From Paenibacillus pinistramenti (GTDB taxonomy: Bacteria; Bacillota; Bacilli; Paenibacillales; Paenibacillaceae), in assembly GCF_005869875.1 (NCBI RefSeq), contig NZ_VAWG01000001.1:124001-188000 (forward strand): 64,000 bases of DNA, read 5' to 3'. The notes beneath the pieces were generated by a model, which searched no databases, was not told where the DNA came from, and worked only from the letters and a program-made list of their open reading frames with translations. The position numbers were made by a program, and so were the translations under genes. This document shows positions 34,343 to 41,981 of the stretch, one piece after another. Positions within the stretch are counted from its first letter, which is position 1. Every line of letters begins with the position of its first letter.

Positions 34343-34858
34343 TTAGGCCAGCGCGTGTTTAGGCTCCCTGAGGCGGTCGTCCGTATATTCAATTGCAGCC
34401 GTATATCCGATAAACAGTCCCCACAGCAGATACAGGCAGAATTCGCTGATCAAGGTCGTCCAGCCCAGATTTCGGAGCGGAAGCGTCAGGGAAAACAAAG
34501 GGGACAGCACGAAGAACACGATTGCCCACCACCATATCCCGTAGAGCATGCCGGGCCATGGGCCTCTCAGCTTTCGGAGCAGCAGGGTGTACAGAAATGA
34601 AGCTATCATGGAAAACACGATAAAAAACAGCCAGCCTATATAGTAACCCGGCTGGGTCTTTAAGAAGCTGTTCCTGAAGAACGGCTCGGCTAAATACCCC
34701 GGCACAACGACTGTAAACCGCATAAAATAGAAGAAACCGTGGACAGCCCCCCAAATAACGCCGGCAAAAAAGCCAAGCTCCAGCGAAAACCAGATAAAAT
34801 TCGTGTGTGGCTGCTCCTGGACAACCCGGTTATTATTGCCTTGATTTTGTTTAGTCAT
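34343..34858 (-). CDS. yqhR: YqhR family membrane protein
   Basis: The 171-aa protein has four hydrophobic segments (about residues 25-45, 73-93, 110-128 and 140-158) and the motif ELGFFAGVIWGAVHGFFYFMRFTVVVPGYLAEPFF. It matches YqhR by topology and by location between yqhQ and aroQ. The function is unknown. It is divergent from yqhQ; no clear promoter could be fixed in the 216-bp gap, which is AT-rich and holds a CGGATCCCT/AGGAATCCG imperfect hairpin near 34991-35020. Confidence 0.8.
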   Translation of the reverse strand: MTKQNQGNNNRVVQEQPHTNFIWFSLELGFFAGVIWGAVHGFFYFMRFTVVVPGYLAEPFFRNSFLKTQPGYYIGWLFFIVFSMIASFLYTLLLRKLRGPWPGMLYGIWWWAIVFFVLSPLFSLTLPLRNLGWTTLISEFCLYLLWGLFIGYTAAIEYTDDRLREPKHALA

Positions 34859-35074
34859 ATTATCCCTTCCCTTCTTTGCCTGCAGCTTCCTGATTTGGAT
34901 CGCACTTTAGTATGGCCAATAGTATGACCCATTTCGATTAACCTAATCCAATCTGGTATTTAAGCCCGAGATTCGATACAATAAAGAAACCGGATCCCTC
35001 TGAAAAATTAAGGAATCCGTGACGATTTAAGTCTTTTTCTTATTTATCTTTATTACAATAGGGAAGGTGAAGTT

Positions 35075-36070
35075 GTGCCGAAAACAGAGAATCCGGTCAT
35101 CTATGGCGGCCAAGCCGTTATGGAAGGCGTAATGTTCGGCGGCAAGCACGTTAATGTAACCGCCGTCCGCCGGAAGAGCGGTGAAATAACCTTTCTGGAG
35201 GTTCCAAGAGAGGACAAGGGATGGGTGAAATCGCTCCGCAAAATCCCGCTTATCAGAGGTATTGTCAGTATCATGGATTCCAGCGCGAAAGGCTCCAAGC
35301 ATTTGAATTATTCAGCCGAAGCCATGGCGGATGACAGCATGGAGCCTGAAGAACGCGCCAAACAGAAGGAAAAAGAAGAGTCTTCATGGTCCCTCAGTAT
35401 GATTGTCGGAGTAACGATCGCGGGAATTCTTTCCTTTATCTTCGGCAAGCTGGTCTTCACCTTGGTACCTGCGGTGCTTGAGGATCTGTTGTTTGAACGG
35501 ATTGTTAATAACCGCGTTCTGGATACCCTCATTGAAGGCATTATCAAAATTGTGCTGCTGCTCGGTTATCTGTGGATCATTTCGCTGACCCCGGTCGTGA
35601 AACGGCTGTTCCAATATCACGGTGCGGAGCATAAAGTTATTACTGCATATGAGAATGGCGAAGAGCTTACTCCGGATAATGTGCAGAAATACAGCCGCCT
35701 GCATTACCGCTGCGGCAGCAGTTTTATTATTCTGACGGTGATTGTCGGCATCATCGTATATTCTTTTTTCCATTGGGATAATATTTGGGAAAGAATGTAC
35801 ATCCGTGTTCTGCTTCTTCCTGTGGTTATCGGCTTGTCGTTTGAGCTTCTGAAATTCACGAACTCGGTCCGCGATATCCCGCTGCTGCGCTTTCTCGGCT
35901 ATCCCGGGCTTTGGCTGCAGCTTCTGACAACAAAAGAACCGACGAATGATCAGGTTGAAGTGTCCATCGCCTCCTTTAACCGGATGCGCGAGCTTGACGC
36001 CCAGCTTGAACGCCAAACGGCAAACAGCGTCGTTCCTGAAGGTACATCACTTGATCCCGTGAAAGGGTGA
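35075..36070 (+). CDS. yqhQ: DUF1385 membrane protein YqhQ
   Basis: The 331-aa protein has the DUF1385 opening VIYGGQAVMEGVMFGGKHVNV, the central HGAEHKVITAYENGEELT and LHYRCGSSFI motifs, and several membrane helices (about residues 108-130, 155-175, 215-235 and 245-265). Its role is unknown. A GTG start follows GGAAGGTGAAGTT. It is divergent from yqhR and followed by a small membrane gene in the next frame. Confidence 0.9.
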   Translation: MPKTENPVIYGGQAVMEGVMFGGKHVNVTAVRRKSGEITFLEVPREDKGWVKSLRKIPLIRGIVSIMDSSAKGSKHLNYSAEAMADDSMEPEERAKQKEKEESSWSLSMIVGVTIAGILSFIFGKLVFTLVPAVLEDLLFERIVNNRVLDTLIEGIIKIVLLLGYLWIISLTPVVKRLFQYHGAEHKVITAYENGEELTPDNVQKYSRLHYRCGSSFIILTVIVGIIVYSFFHWDNIWERMYIRVLLLPVVIGLSFELLKFTNSVRDIPLLRFLGYPGLWLQLLTTKEPTNDQVEVSIASFNRMRELDAQLERQTANSVVPEGTSLDPVKG

Positions 36071-36075
36071 TCCAC

Positions 36076-36405
36076 ATGAGAAGGCATTCGATTATTTTCT
36101 GGACGGTTATGGTACTGGCTGCGGCTGGTCTTGTGAACACGCTGCTCAGCAACTGGATATCGTTTGTCATTCCTGCAGCATTGATAATTCTGGTGTTTGT
36201 GCTTTATAAATACCCGCCAAAGCGGTTTCGCAGAGGGCCAAAGATTAAACCTTCTGCGCGTACAGCGGCAAAGATGGCGGCTTCCCAGCGCCGTCCTTCC
36301 TCTGCTTCACGTTCTGCCGGCGACGGCAAGCGGAAGCATTATCCTTTTCAAGTTATTGACGGACAGAAAGGGAAGAACGACGGGGATGTGCCGAAGTTTC
36401 ATTAA
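36076..36405 (+). CDS. Small membrane protein with basic tail, in the yqhP position
   Basis: The 109-aa product has two hydrophobic helices (about residues 4-22 and 25-43) and a long, positively charged, Ser/Ala-rich cytosolic tail (KRFRRGPKIKPSARTAAKMAASQRRPSS...). A GTG three codons upstream overlaps the yqhQ stop, but the ATG at 36076 is better placed with AAAGGGTG. In Bacillus a small gene (yqhP) follows yqhQ here; I cannot confirm sequence relatedness. It converges with the patatin gene with 8 bp between stops. Confidence 0.6.
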   Translation: MRRHSIIFWTVMVLAAAGLVNTLLSNWISFVIPAALIILVFVLYKYPPKRFRRGPKIKPSARTAAKMAASQRRPSSASRSAGDGKRKHYPFQVIDGQKGKNDGDVPKFH

Positions 36406-36413
36406 GGCCGGTT

Positions 36414-37385
36414 CTACTGAGGCCGGATTAAAGGCTGGTATTTGAGGAACTGTGTTTCGTAGTGTGTCAGATCCCAATTGTTAAAGAACGTATTGCCTGC
36501 GCTTACGCCTGATGCGTAAAGCCGCAGGCTTTCTTCTTTTTCAAGGTTAAATTGGGTGGTTCCAACTCCAAGCGTAGGAATTTTGATGGTGCGGTACCGT
36601 TTGGATTGTTCGATATAGCGCTCATCATGAGCCGAAAGCATGGTCTCGACAATCGCCTCCAGCATGGTGAAAGGCCCTTTTATTTTATGGGGCTTGCCTG
36701 AGGTTTCGCCGACCATCTGAAAGCCGACGGTGGGGATCTTCTTGACTCCGTCCTGCATCTTCTCCTGGTCAAACAGCCATAAGGGCAGGTTGCTGAGCAC
36801 ACCGCCATCCACGACATGGATAAACTGCTCCGCGAAGGATTTGTTCTTTCTGTATCTATGACCCAAACGCAGCATCACCGGCTCGAAGAAGTATGGAATG
36901 CTGCAGCTCATTCTCACAGCTCTGGCGATTTCGAAATCCCCGGGATGAATCCCGAGCTGCGGGAGATCATCCGGGAGAACGAGAATTTTGCCGTTGGTGA
37001 TATCCGAAGCGACAATCGACAGTTTGCCGGGCTGTAAATCGTTAAACGTCCTTATCCCTTTCTGCAGCAAAGCTGCGCGGACCCAGGCCTCCAGCTCTTC
37101 TCCGGAATATAGGCCTTTCTTCAATATCACTCTGAGCGCAGGGCCAATCAGAAGTACATTAAACAATGAGGAACGTTTCAGAAATTGGCTGAAGGAAGTG
37201 CCCATGATGATGTCTCTTAATTCATCGGCTGTATACCCTGCTGCAAGCAAAGCCGCCACAATAGAACCTGAAGAAGTACCTGCAACCCTGTGAAATAGAA
37301 CTCCGTTCTGCTCTGCTGCCTTAATCGCGCCCGCCAGCGAAATGCCCTTCACACCGCCGCCCTGAAACACACCGTTTATAAGCAC
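36414..37385 (-). CDS. Patatin-like phospholipase (YqhO-like)
   Basis: The 323-aa protein has the oxyanion motif GGGVKG (residues 9-14), the nucleophile Ser38 in GTSSGS, and the catalytic Asp in VVDGGVLSNLPLW, forming the patatin Ser-Asp dyad. It has no signal peptide, so it is likely a cytosolic lipid acyl hydrolase. The start GTG (37383-37385) has no Shine-Dalgarno sequence and lies 11 bp after a terminator-like hairpin, which is unusual. In Bacillus yqhO lies near mntR and yqhP, as here. Confidence 0.88.
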   Translation of the reverse strand: MLINGVFQGGGVKGISLAGAIKAAEQNGVLFHRVAGTSSGSIVAALLAAGYTADELRDIIMGTSFSQFLKRSSLFNVLLIGPALRVILKKGLYSGEELEAWVRAALLQKGIRTFNDLQPGKLSIVASDITNGKILVLPDDLPQLGIHPGDFEIARAVRMSCSIPYFFEPVMLRLGHRYRKNKSFAEQFIHVVDGGVLSNLPLWLFDQEKMQDGVKKIPTVGFQMVGETSGKPHKIKGPFTMLEAIVETMLSAHDERYIEQSKRYRTIKIPTLGVGTTQFNLEKEESLRLYASGVSAGNTFFNNWDLTHYETQFLKYQPLIRPQ

Positions 37386-37386
37386 G

Positions 37387-37457
37387 CAAAAACAGCCCCC
37401 ATCCTTATACCAGCTATGCCATTTGGCTATTGCTTATGTATGAGGAACAGAGGCTGT
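37387..37457 (-). terminator. Terminator-like hairpin after the GHL10 gene
   Basis: ACAGCC and GGCTGT (37392-37397, 37452-37457) pair across a long loop, followed on the minus strand by T5, immediately before the patatin start. The large loop makes it weaker than usual. Confidence 0.5.
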
Positions 37458-37508
37458 CCTATTCGAATTCCTGTTAAATCAATTAAAAATTGTAATAATT
37501 GTATGAGT

Positions 37509-39128
37509 TCAATTTACACCGTAGTACGCCTTAAGCAAATCAGTCAAGCCGAGCGGGCTCGCCAGAAGACTGCTGGACCGGTAGAAAATGCTGCCCTGAA
37601 TCTGGCTGAACTGCTCGTTATATTTCAGCTGGTCAATCAGCTCTTGGGCTGACTGCCAGCCTTTCTCGGGCGAGCTGATCTTATAAGGTGCCATCCCGAT
37701 ATACAGGTTCACACCTGTACCGTTTACCTCGTTGGCCCACCAGCTTACCACTTTGTCGTAAGGAGCGGCCGCCGTATCAAAGCTCCAATACACCTGCGGA
37801 GCAATATAGTCGATATACCGTCCTAGAATCCAGGTTCTGGCATCCGCATATTCCGTATCGTACGCTGAGCGGCCAGATGTTGCCGAGCCGGTAGGGTCGG
37901 TGGACTGGTTGCGCCAGATGCCGGAAGGGCTGATCCCGAACGCAAGCTGCGGCTTGGCACTGTGAACCGCTGAACCAAGATCATGCACAAAGGTATTAAT
38001 ATTGCTGCGGCGCCAGTCCGCCTTGGTCTTGAAGCCTCCGGTATTATAAGCTTTAAACGCCGCACTGTCGTCAAATGGGTTGGAAGTGGTTTCATCCGAA
38101 GGATAAAAATAATCATCCAAATGGACGCCGTCGATGTCGTAGTTGTTAACGACCTCCATAATGACGTCTATAATATGCTGCCTTGCATCCGGAATGCCCG
38201 GATTAAGGAACAGCTTCCCGCTTTCTTTGACGATCCAGGCTGGATGCTCCCTGGCAACGCTGGCTGCCGCAAGCTTGCTGGTATCCGTTCCGCTGGTTGT
38301 CACCCGGAAGGGATTAAACCACGCATGAAACTCCATGCCGCGTTTGTGCGCTTCCTCAATCATAAAGGCAAGCGGGTCGTAACCCGGATCCTTGCCCGGC
38401 GTTCCGGTGAGCACCTGCGACCAAGGGACAAGCGAAGAAGGATAAAGCGCATCAGCTGACGGCCTTACCTGCACAAATACAGCATTAATCCCTTCCGCCT
38501 GCAGTTTATCCAGCTGGGCAGTGAATTCCTGCTTCTGCTTCGATTCGTTGCCGCGTGAGGCACTGCTTGGCCAATCCAGATTGGATACGGATGCGATCCA
38601 TGCCCCTCGCAGCGAATTACTTGCTGCTAGTTCATCTGAAGTACCTGAAGAGCCCGAAGAATTTGAAGAACCGCTTGTCCAGCCGGGGGAAGTCAGCGTA
38701 ATCACCCGGGTCGTTTGATTCCAGTTCACGTTCAAGCCAAGCTCTTCACTGACAAAGCGCAGCGGCACCATAGTCCGGCCGGAGACGGACTGCAGCGCTA
38801 CATCAAGCGTTGCCGTGCTTCCCCCGACTATTGCCGTCCGGCTTCCCAAGGTCAATACGATCGTTGTTCCGGACTGACTGATGGTAACCTTCTTCTCGGT
38901 CCCGTTCCACTGCACGGAAGCCCCGATCCCGTCTGATATGACTCTAAGCGGCACAAGCGTGGTGTTTGACTTGATATAGGGCGCAACCTCGCTTGTTAAC
39001 AGCATGCCGTCCAGCTTCATCGTGATCGGCGTATCAGACGCTGCCGCTGGCTTATCTGCCATTCCCGTTACCGAAATCATAAGCAGCAGGAGTGACAAAG
39101 CCATAAGTGCTTTCTTCCAGAAAATCAT
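37509..39128 (-). CDS. Secreted family-10-like glycoside hydrolase with copper-amine-oxidase-N domain
   Basis: The 539-aa protein starts with a signal peptide (about residues 1-29, ending near ADKPAAASD). A copper-amine-oxidase N-terminal-like repeat region follows (about 35-150: MLLTSEVAPYIKSNTTLVPLRVISDGIGASVQWNG... and VSGRTMVPLRFVSEELGLNVNWNQ). A Ser/Gly linker leads to a GHL10/YngK-type TIM barrel (about 175-535, with LRGAWIASVSNLDWPSS, NAVFVQVRPSADALYPSS, EFHAWFNPFRV, IDGVHLDDYFYP). It probably acts on an extracellular or cell-wall glycan; the substrate is unknown. It lies between the patatin gene and mntR. Confidence 0.87.
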   Translation of the reverse strand: MIFWKKALMALSLLLLMISVTGMADKPAAASDTPITMKLDGMLLTSEVAPYIKSNTTLVPLRVISDGIGASVQWNGTEKKVTISQSGTTIVLTLGSRTAIVGGSTATLDVALQSVSGRTMVPLRFVSEELGLNVNWNQTTRVITLTSPGWTSGSSNSSGSSGTSDELAASNSLRGAWIASVSNLDWPSSASRGNESKQKQEFTAQLDKLQAEGINAVFVQVRPSADALYPSSLVPWSQVLTGTPGKDPGYDPLAFMIEEAHKRGMEFHAWFNPFRVTTSGTDTSKLAAASVAREHPAWIVKESGKLFLNPGIPDARQHIIDVIMEVVNNYDIDGVHLDDYFYPSDETTSNPFDDSAAFKAYNTGGFKTKADWRRSNINTFVHDLGSAVHSAKPQLAFGISPSGIWRNQSTDPTGSATSGRSAYDTEYADARTWILGRYIDYIAPQVYWSFDTAAAPYDKVVSWWANEVNGTGVNLYIGMAPYKISSPEKGWQSAQELIDQLKYNEQFSQIQGSIFYRSSSLLASPLGLTDLLKAYYGVN

Positions 39129-39224
39129 CTCCGTTCCTCCCCGTTATCTTTTTACCTATCTCTCTCTGATGTGCTCCTCGTCATCTGCTTCTGCGGCGGT
39201 CCGGATTCCGGATTGAAACATTTA

Positions 39225-39250
39225 AGGCACCTGCCGCAGGACAGATGCCT
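39225..39250 (-). terminator. Possible mntR terminator
   Basis: AGGCA-CTG pairs with CAG-TGCCT in a short stem; only TTAAATGTTT follows on the minus strand, so termination may be inefficient. Confidence 0.45.
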
Positions 39251-39252
39251 AA

Positions 39253-39678
39253 TTACGAACCACTGATCATTTCATTATGGAAAGATTGAAGCGCTTCGAG
39301 CCGATTCTTGTCCCTGCGGAAAAACTCCACCAAGGTTTCAATACAGGTAATGGAATCCCAGCTCAAATGATGCTCTATGCCTTCAACATCTTTATAAATA
39401 TTCTCTTCCTGTACGCCGATCATCTCCAGGAATTCCTCCAGCAGAGCATGACGGTCAACAAGCCGTTTGCCTACTTTCTTGCCTTTGCTTGTCAGCACGA
39501 GCCCCCGGTATTTCTCGTAAATCAGGTACTCGTCTTTGTCCAGCTTCTGGATCATTTTTGTTACGGACGAAGGATGAACCTCCAGACCTTCCGCGATATC
39601 GGAGACTCTGGCGTAGCCTTTCTCGTCAATCAGCTTGTAGATGCGCTCCAAGTAATCTTCCATGCTGGGCGTTGGCAT
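39253..39678 (-). CDS. mntR: Manganese-responsive DtxR-family regulator MntR
   Basis: MntR senses Mn2+ and represses manganese uptake genes. The 141-aa protein, begun at ATG 39676-39678 with GAGGG upstream, matches Bacillus MntR in length; the frame is open 40 codons further upstream but that part is not typical. The winged helix is in [40 protein letters not shown]. Metal ligands include Asp8 and Glu11 and the C-terminal E/H residues in [10 protein letters not shown]. It lies beside the yqhO-Q cluster, as in Bacillus, and is divergent from splB. Confidence 0.93.
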   Translation of the reverse strand: MPTPSMEDYLERIYKLIDEKGYARVSDIAEGLEVHPSSVTKMIQKLDKDEYLIYEKYRGLVLTSKGKKVGKRLVDRHALLEEFLEMIGVQEENIYKDVEGIEHHLSWDSITCIETLVEFFRRDKNRLEALQSFHNEMISGS

Positions 39679-39906
39679 CCTGCTTCCCTCTTTTCTTAAG
39701 TTAAACGGCCTCAGGCCGGCACTCACACTATTGTTAATGATACATGTTTCTGCAACTTCTTGGCAAGTCCTGCCGGGGTTTGGACAGGGTTTGCTCATAT
39801 TTCCACGGTTCGCAGCAAGCCGATTTCATCATACTAACAGAAGGCCGACCTCAGGCCCGGAAGGCCGCCTAGACTTCTCAATCCCTACCAGGAAAGGATG
39901 ATTCTG

Positions 39907-40977
39907 ATGCCGACTGCCGCTCCGGAACGGCCAGCCAAGCCGGTTAAAGCAACAGCCCCGTTTATCCCCGACTTTGTCTATTTTGAACCTGACGCGCTGG
40001 AATATCCGAAAGGCCAAAGAATAATGAAATGGGTAGAGGAACAAGGCATTCCCTACAAACTGACACCCTCTCACAACCGGATCACAGGACTCAAGGGCGA
40101 TACCGAGCTCGAAAAATATAAAAACGCCAAAAGAACGCTTGTGGTAGGTGTCCGAAAAACATTAAAGTTTGATCAGTCCAAGCCTTCGGCGGAGTATGCA
40201 ATACCGATTTCGACCGGCTGCATGGGCCACTGCCATTATTGTTATCTGCAAACAACGCTTGGGGCCAAGCCCTATATCCGGGTATACGTAAATACCAATG
40301 AAATTTTGTCAGCGGCAAAAGCGTATATTGATGAGCGCAGCCCTGAAATCACCCGGTTTGAGGCTGCCTGTACCTCCGACCCTGTAGGGCTTGAGCACAT
40401 CACCGGCTCGCTGCAGGAGCTGATCGAATTTATGGCCGGCGAAGAGTTAGGCAGGCTGCGGTTTGTCACCAAATTTCACCATGTCGAGCCGCTGCTGGGC
40501 CTGAATCACAACGGGCACACACGCATCCGCTTCAGCGTGAATTCGGACTATGTAATCCGCAGCTTCGAGCCCGCCACTTCGCGGTTTGAGGAACGGATCG
40601 AGGCAGCCGCCAAAATCGCCCGGGCCGGCTATCCGCTCGGCTTTATCATCGCTCCAATCATCTGGTATGACGGATGGGAGACCGGGTATGCGGAGCTGCT
40701 GCAGAAGCTTGCTGCCGCTCTGCCCAAAGAGGACTTGAAGGATCTGACCTTTGAGATGATCCAGCACCGTTTTACCAAGACAGCCAAGAGAGTCATTGAA
40801 GAGCGCTACCCTAAAACCAAGCTGGACCTCGATATGGAGAAGAGGAAGAAGAAATGGGGCCGGTACGGCCAATATAAATATGTATATCCCGATGAGCAGC
40901 AAACGGTGCTGCGGGAATTTATTACGGAGCAGATTTTTGAGCATTTTCCGGCGGCCAAAATTGATTATTTTACCTGA
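39907..40977 (+). CDS. splB: Spore photoproduct lyase
   Basis: SplB is a radical-SAM enzyme that reverses the thymine spore photoproduct during germination. The CxxxCxxC cluster motif is Cys105, Cys109 and Cys112 (STGCMGHCHYCY); the hydrogen-donor Cys is in FEAACTSDPVGLEH. The protein is 356 aa with the start at 39907; an ATG three codons upstream is too close to GGAAAGG. It is divergent from mntR. A CATACTA at 39830-39836 could be a forespore -10, but no matching -35 was found. No splA gene is next to it. Confidence 0.95.
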   Translation: MPTAAPERPAKPVKATAPFIPDFVYFEPDALEYPKGQRIMKWVEEQGIPYKLTPSHNRITGLKGDTELEKYKNAKRTLVVGVRKTLKFDQSKPSAEYAIPISTGCMGHCHYCYLQTTLGAKPYIRVYVNTNEILSAAKAYIDERSPEITRFEAACTSDPVGLEHITGSLQELIEFMAGEELGRLRFVTKFHHVEPLLGLNHNGHTRIRFSVNSDYVIRSFEPATSRFEERIEAAAKIARAGYPLGFIIAPIIWYDGWETGYAELLQKLAAALPKEDLKDLTFEMIQHRFTKTAKRVIEERYPKTKLDLDMEKRKKKWGRYGQYKYVYPDEQQTVLREFITEQIFEHFPAAKIDYFT

Positions 40978-41002
40978 ACCATCTGTACTCATCAAGAGCT
41001 CA

Positions 41003-41764
41003 TCAAAAAATAAGGAAATCAGGCGTGATGCGCTGCAGCCAAATCGTGATGCCTGTCAGCCGCCCGCTGAATAACAGGAGCCCCATCAGCACCATGAGCG
41101 TGCCGCCGGCCTTCATGATCCAGCCTGTATGCCGGGTAAGCCTGCTGACGGAACCCACATAGAAGGCAAACAGAAAGAAAGGAACTGCAAACCCTGCCGT
41201 ATACGCTGTAATCAGCTTGAGCCAAGCGGCAGGTTCACTTGCAGCAAGCGCAACCACCCCGGCCAGAATCGGCCCCACGCAGGGAGACCAGCCGGCAGCA
41301 AATCCGATACCAAGCAGGAAAGATCCGAAATACCCGGCAAGCCTCTTCCTCCCCCAGCCCGGCTTCCATTCCATCTGCATCAGCCTTAGGCGTATGACCC
41401 CAATCAAGAATAAGCCCATAAGGATCATGACCAGCCCAGATGCCTGCCTCAGCCAGACCTTATATTCGTGAAACAGCTCTCCTACCGCCCCTGCCCCATA
41501 ACCCAGCGAATAAAAGACAACCGAAAAACCCGCGATAAATATAGACGTGTGCAGCATCACTCTTGCCCGGTTGCTTGATTCGTTCATGCCCTGCTTTAAG
41601 GTCTGAAAGGACAGGCCCGTGATATACGAAATAAAGGAAGGATACAGCGGCAGGCAGCACGGCGATACAAAAGACAGCGCCCCCGCCGCAAAGGCAGCCC
41701 CAATATGAATATGGTCTAAATGAATATGATCTAAATAAATTTGATCCGTATAAATGGAATCCAT
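41003..41764 (-). CDS. ccdA: CcdA/DsbD-type thiol-disulfide membrane transporter
   Basis: CcdA passes reducing power across the membrane for cytochrome c maturation and spore-coat synthesis. The protein has six hydrophobic helices and two key Cys motifs, SFVSPCCLPLYPS near residue 38 and GWSPCVGPIL near residue 160. The ATG at 41762-41764 is preferred to one ten codons upstream because AGAGGAG lies 8 nt upstream; it gives 253 aa. The N-terminus is four tandem pentapeptides ending LDHIH-LDHIH, which is not standard for the family. No cytochrome c genes are nearby. Confidence 0.88.
   Translation of the reverse strand: MDSIYTDQIYLDHIHLDHIHIGAAFAAGALSFVSPCCLPLYPSFISYITGLSFQTLKQGMNESSNRARVMLHTSIFIAGFSVVFYSLGYGAGAVGELFHEYKVWLRQASGLVMILMGLFLIGVIRLRLMQMEWKPGWGRKRLAGYFGSFLLGIGFAAGWSPCVGPILAGVVALAASEPAAWLKLITAYTAGFAVPFFLFAFYVGSVSRLTRHTGWIMKAGGTLMVLMGLLLFSGRLTGITIWLQRITPDFLIF
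41705..41764 (-). repeat. Four in-frame 15-bp tandem repeats at the start of ccdA
   Basis: Units at 41705-41719, 41720-41734, 41735-41749 and 41750-41764 run exactly to the start codon. On the coding strand each encodes a pentapeptide of the form x-D-x-I-(Y/H): MDSIY, TDQIY, LDHIH, LDHIH. The two distal units differ at one base. The repeat supports the chosen start and suggests recent local expansion. Confidence 0.8.
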
Positions 41765-41823
41765 CCGCTTGGCTCCTCTCTCAAGCTCTCCCATTTACTA
41801 TATCTCGCCGGGAGCGGAATCAT

Positions 41824-41880
41824 GTCCAGATCATCAGAAACAGGTCCAGATTATCAGAAACAGGTCCAGATCATCAAAGA
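41824..41880. repeat. 20-bp tandem repeat upstream of ccdA
   Basis: Two copies of a 20-bp unit and most of a third (GTCCAGATCATCAGAAACAG, with one C/T variant) lie at 41824-41843, 41844-41863 and 41864-about 41876. The array sits between the ccdA start and the terminator of the next gene. Whether it is a minisatellite or binds a protein is not shown. Confidence 0.75.
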
Positions 41881-41892
41881 TTATTCTCCAGC

Positions 41893-41942
41893 AAAAAAAG
41901 ACAGATGCTCTGCATGGATTCTTCCAGCAGAACACTGTCTTA
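41893..41942 (-). terminator. Terminator of the copper-amine-oxidase-N protein gene
   Basis: AAGACAG (41898-41904) pairs with CTGTCTT (41935-41941), with an inner 8-bp stem, and T7 follows on the minus strand. Confidence 0.85.
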
Positions 41943-41981
41943 AGTTGGATACGATCAAAGCCTTTGCCCAAAGCCATTGAT

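Noticed and set aside
34991-35020. Hairpin in the yqhR-yqhQ divergent gap
   Set aside because: The stem has a mismatch and no T-run follows on either strand, so it was not called a terminator.
39830-39836. Sigma-G promoter of splB
   Set aside because: CATACTA fits a -10, but no -35 element lies at the right distance, so it was not listed as a promoter.
41824-41880. 20-bp repeats as a CRISPR array
   Set aside because: There are no spacers between units, and no cas genes are in the window.
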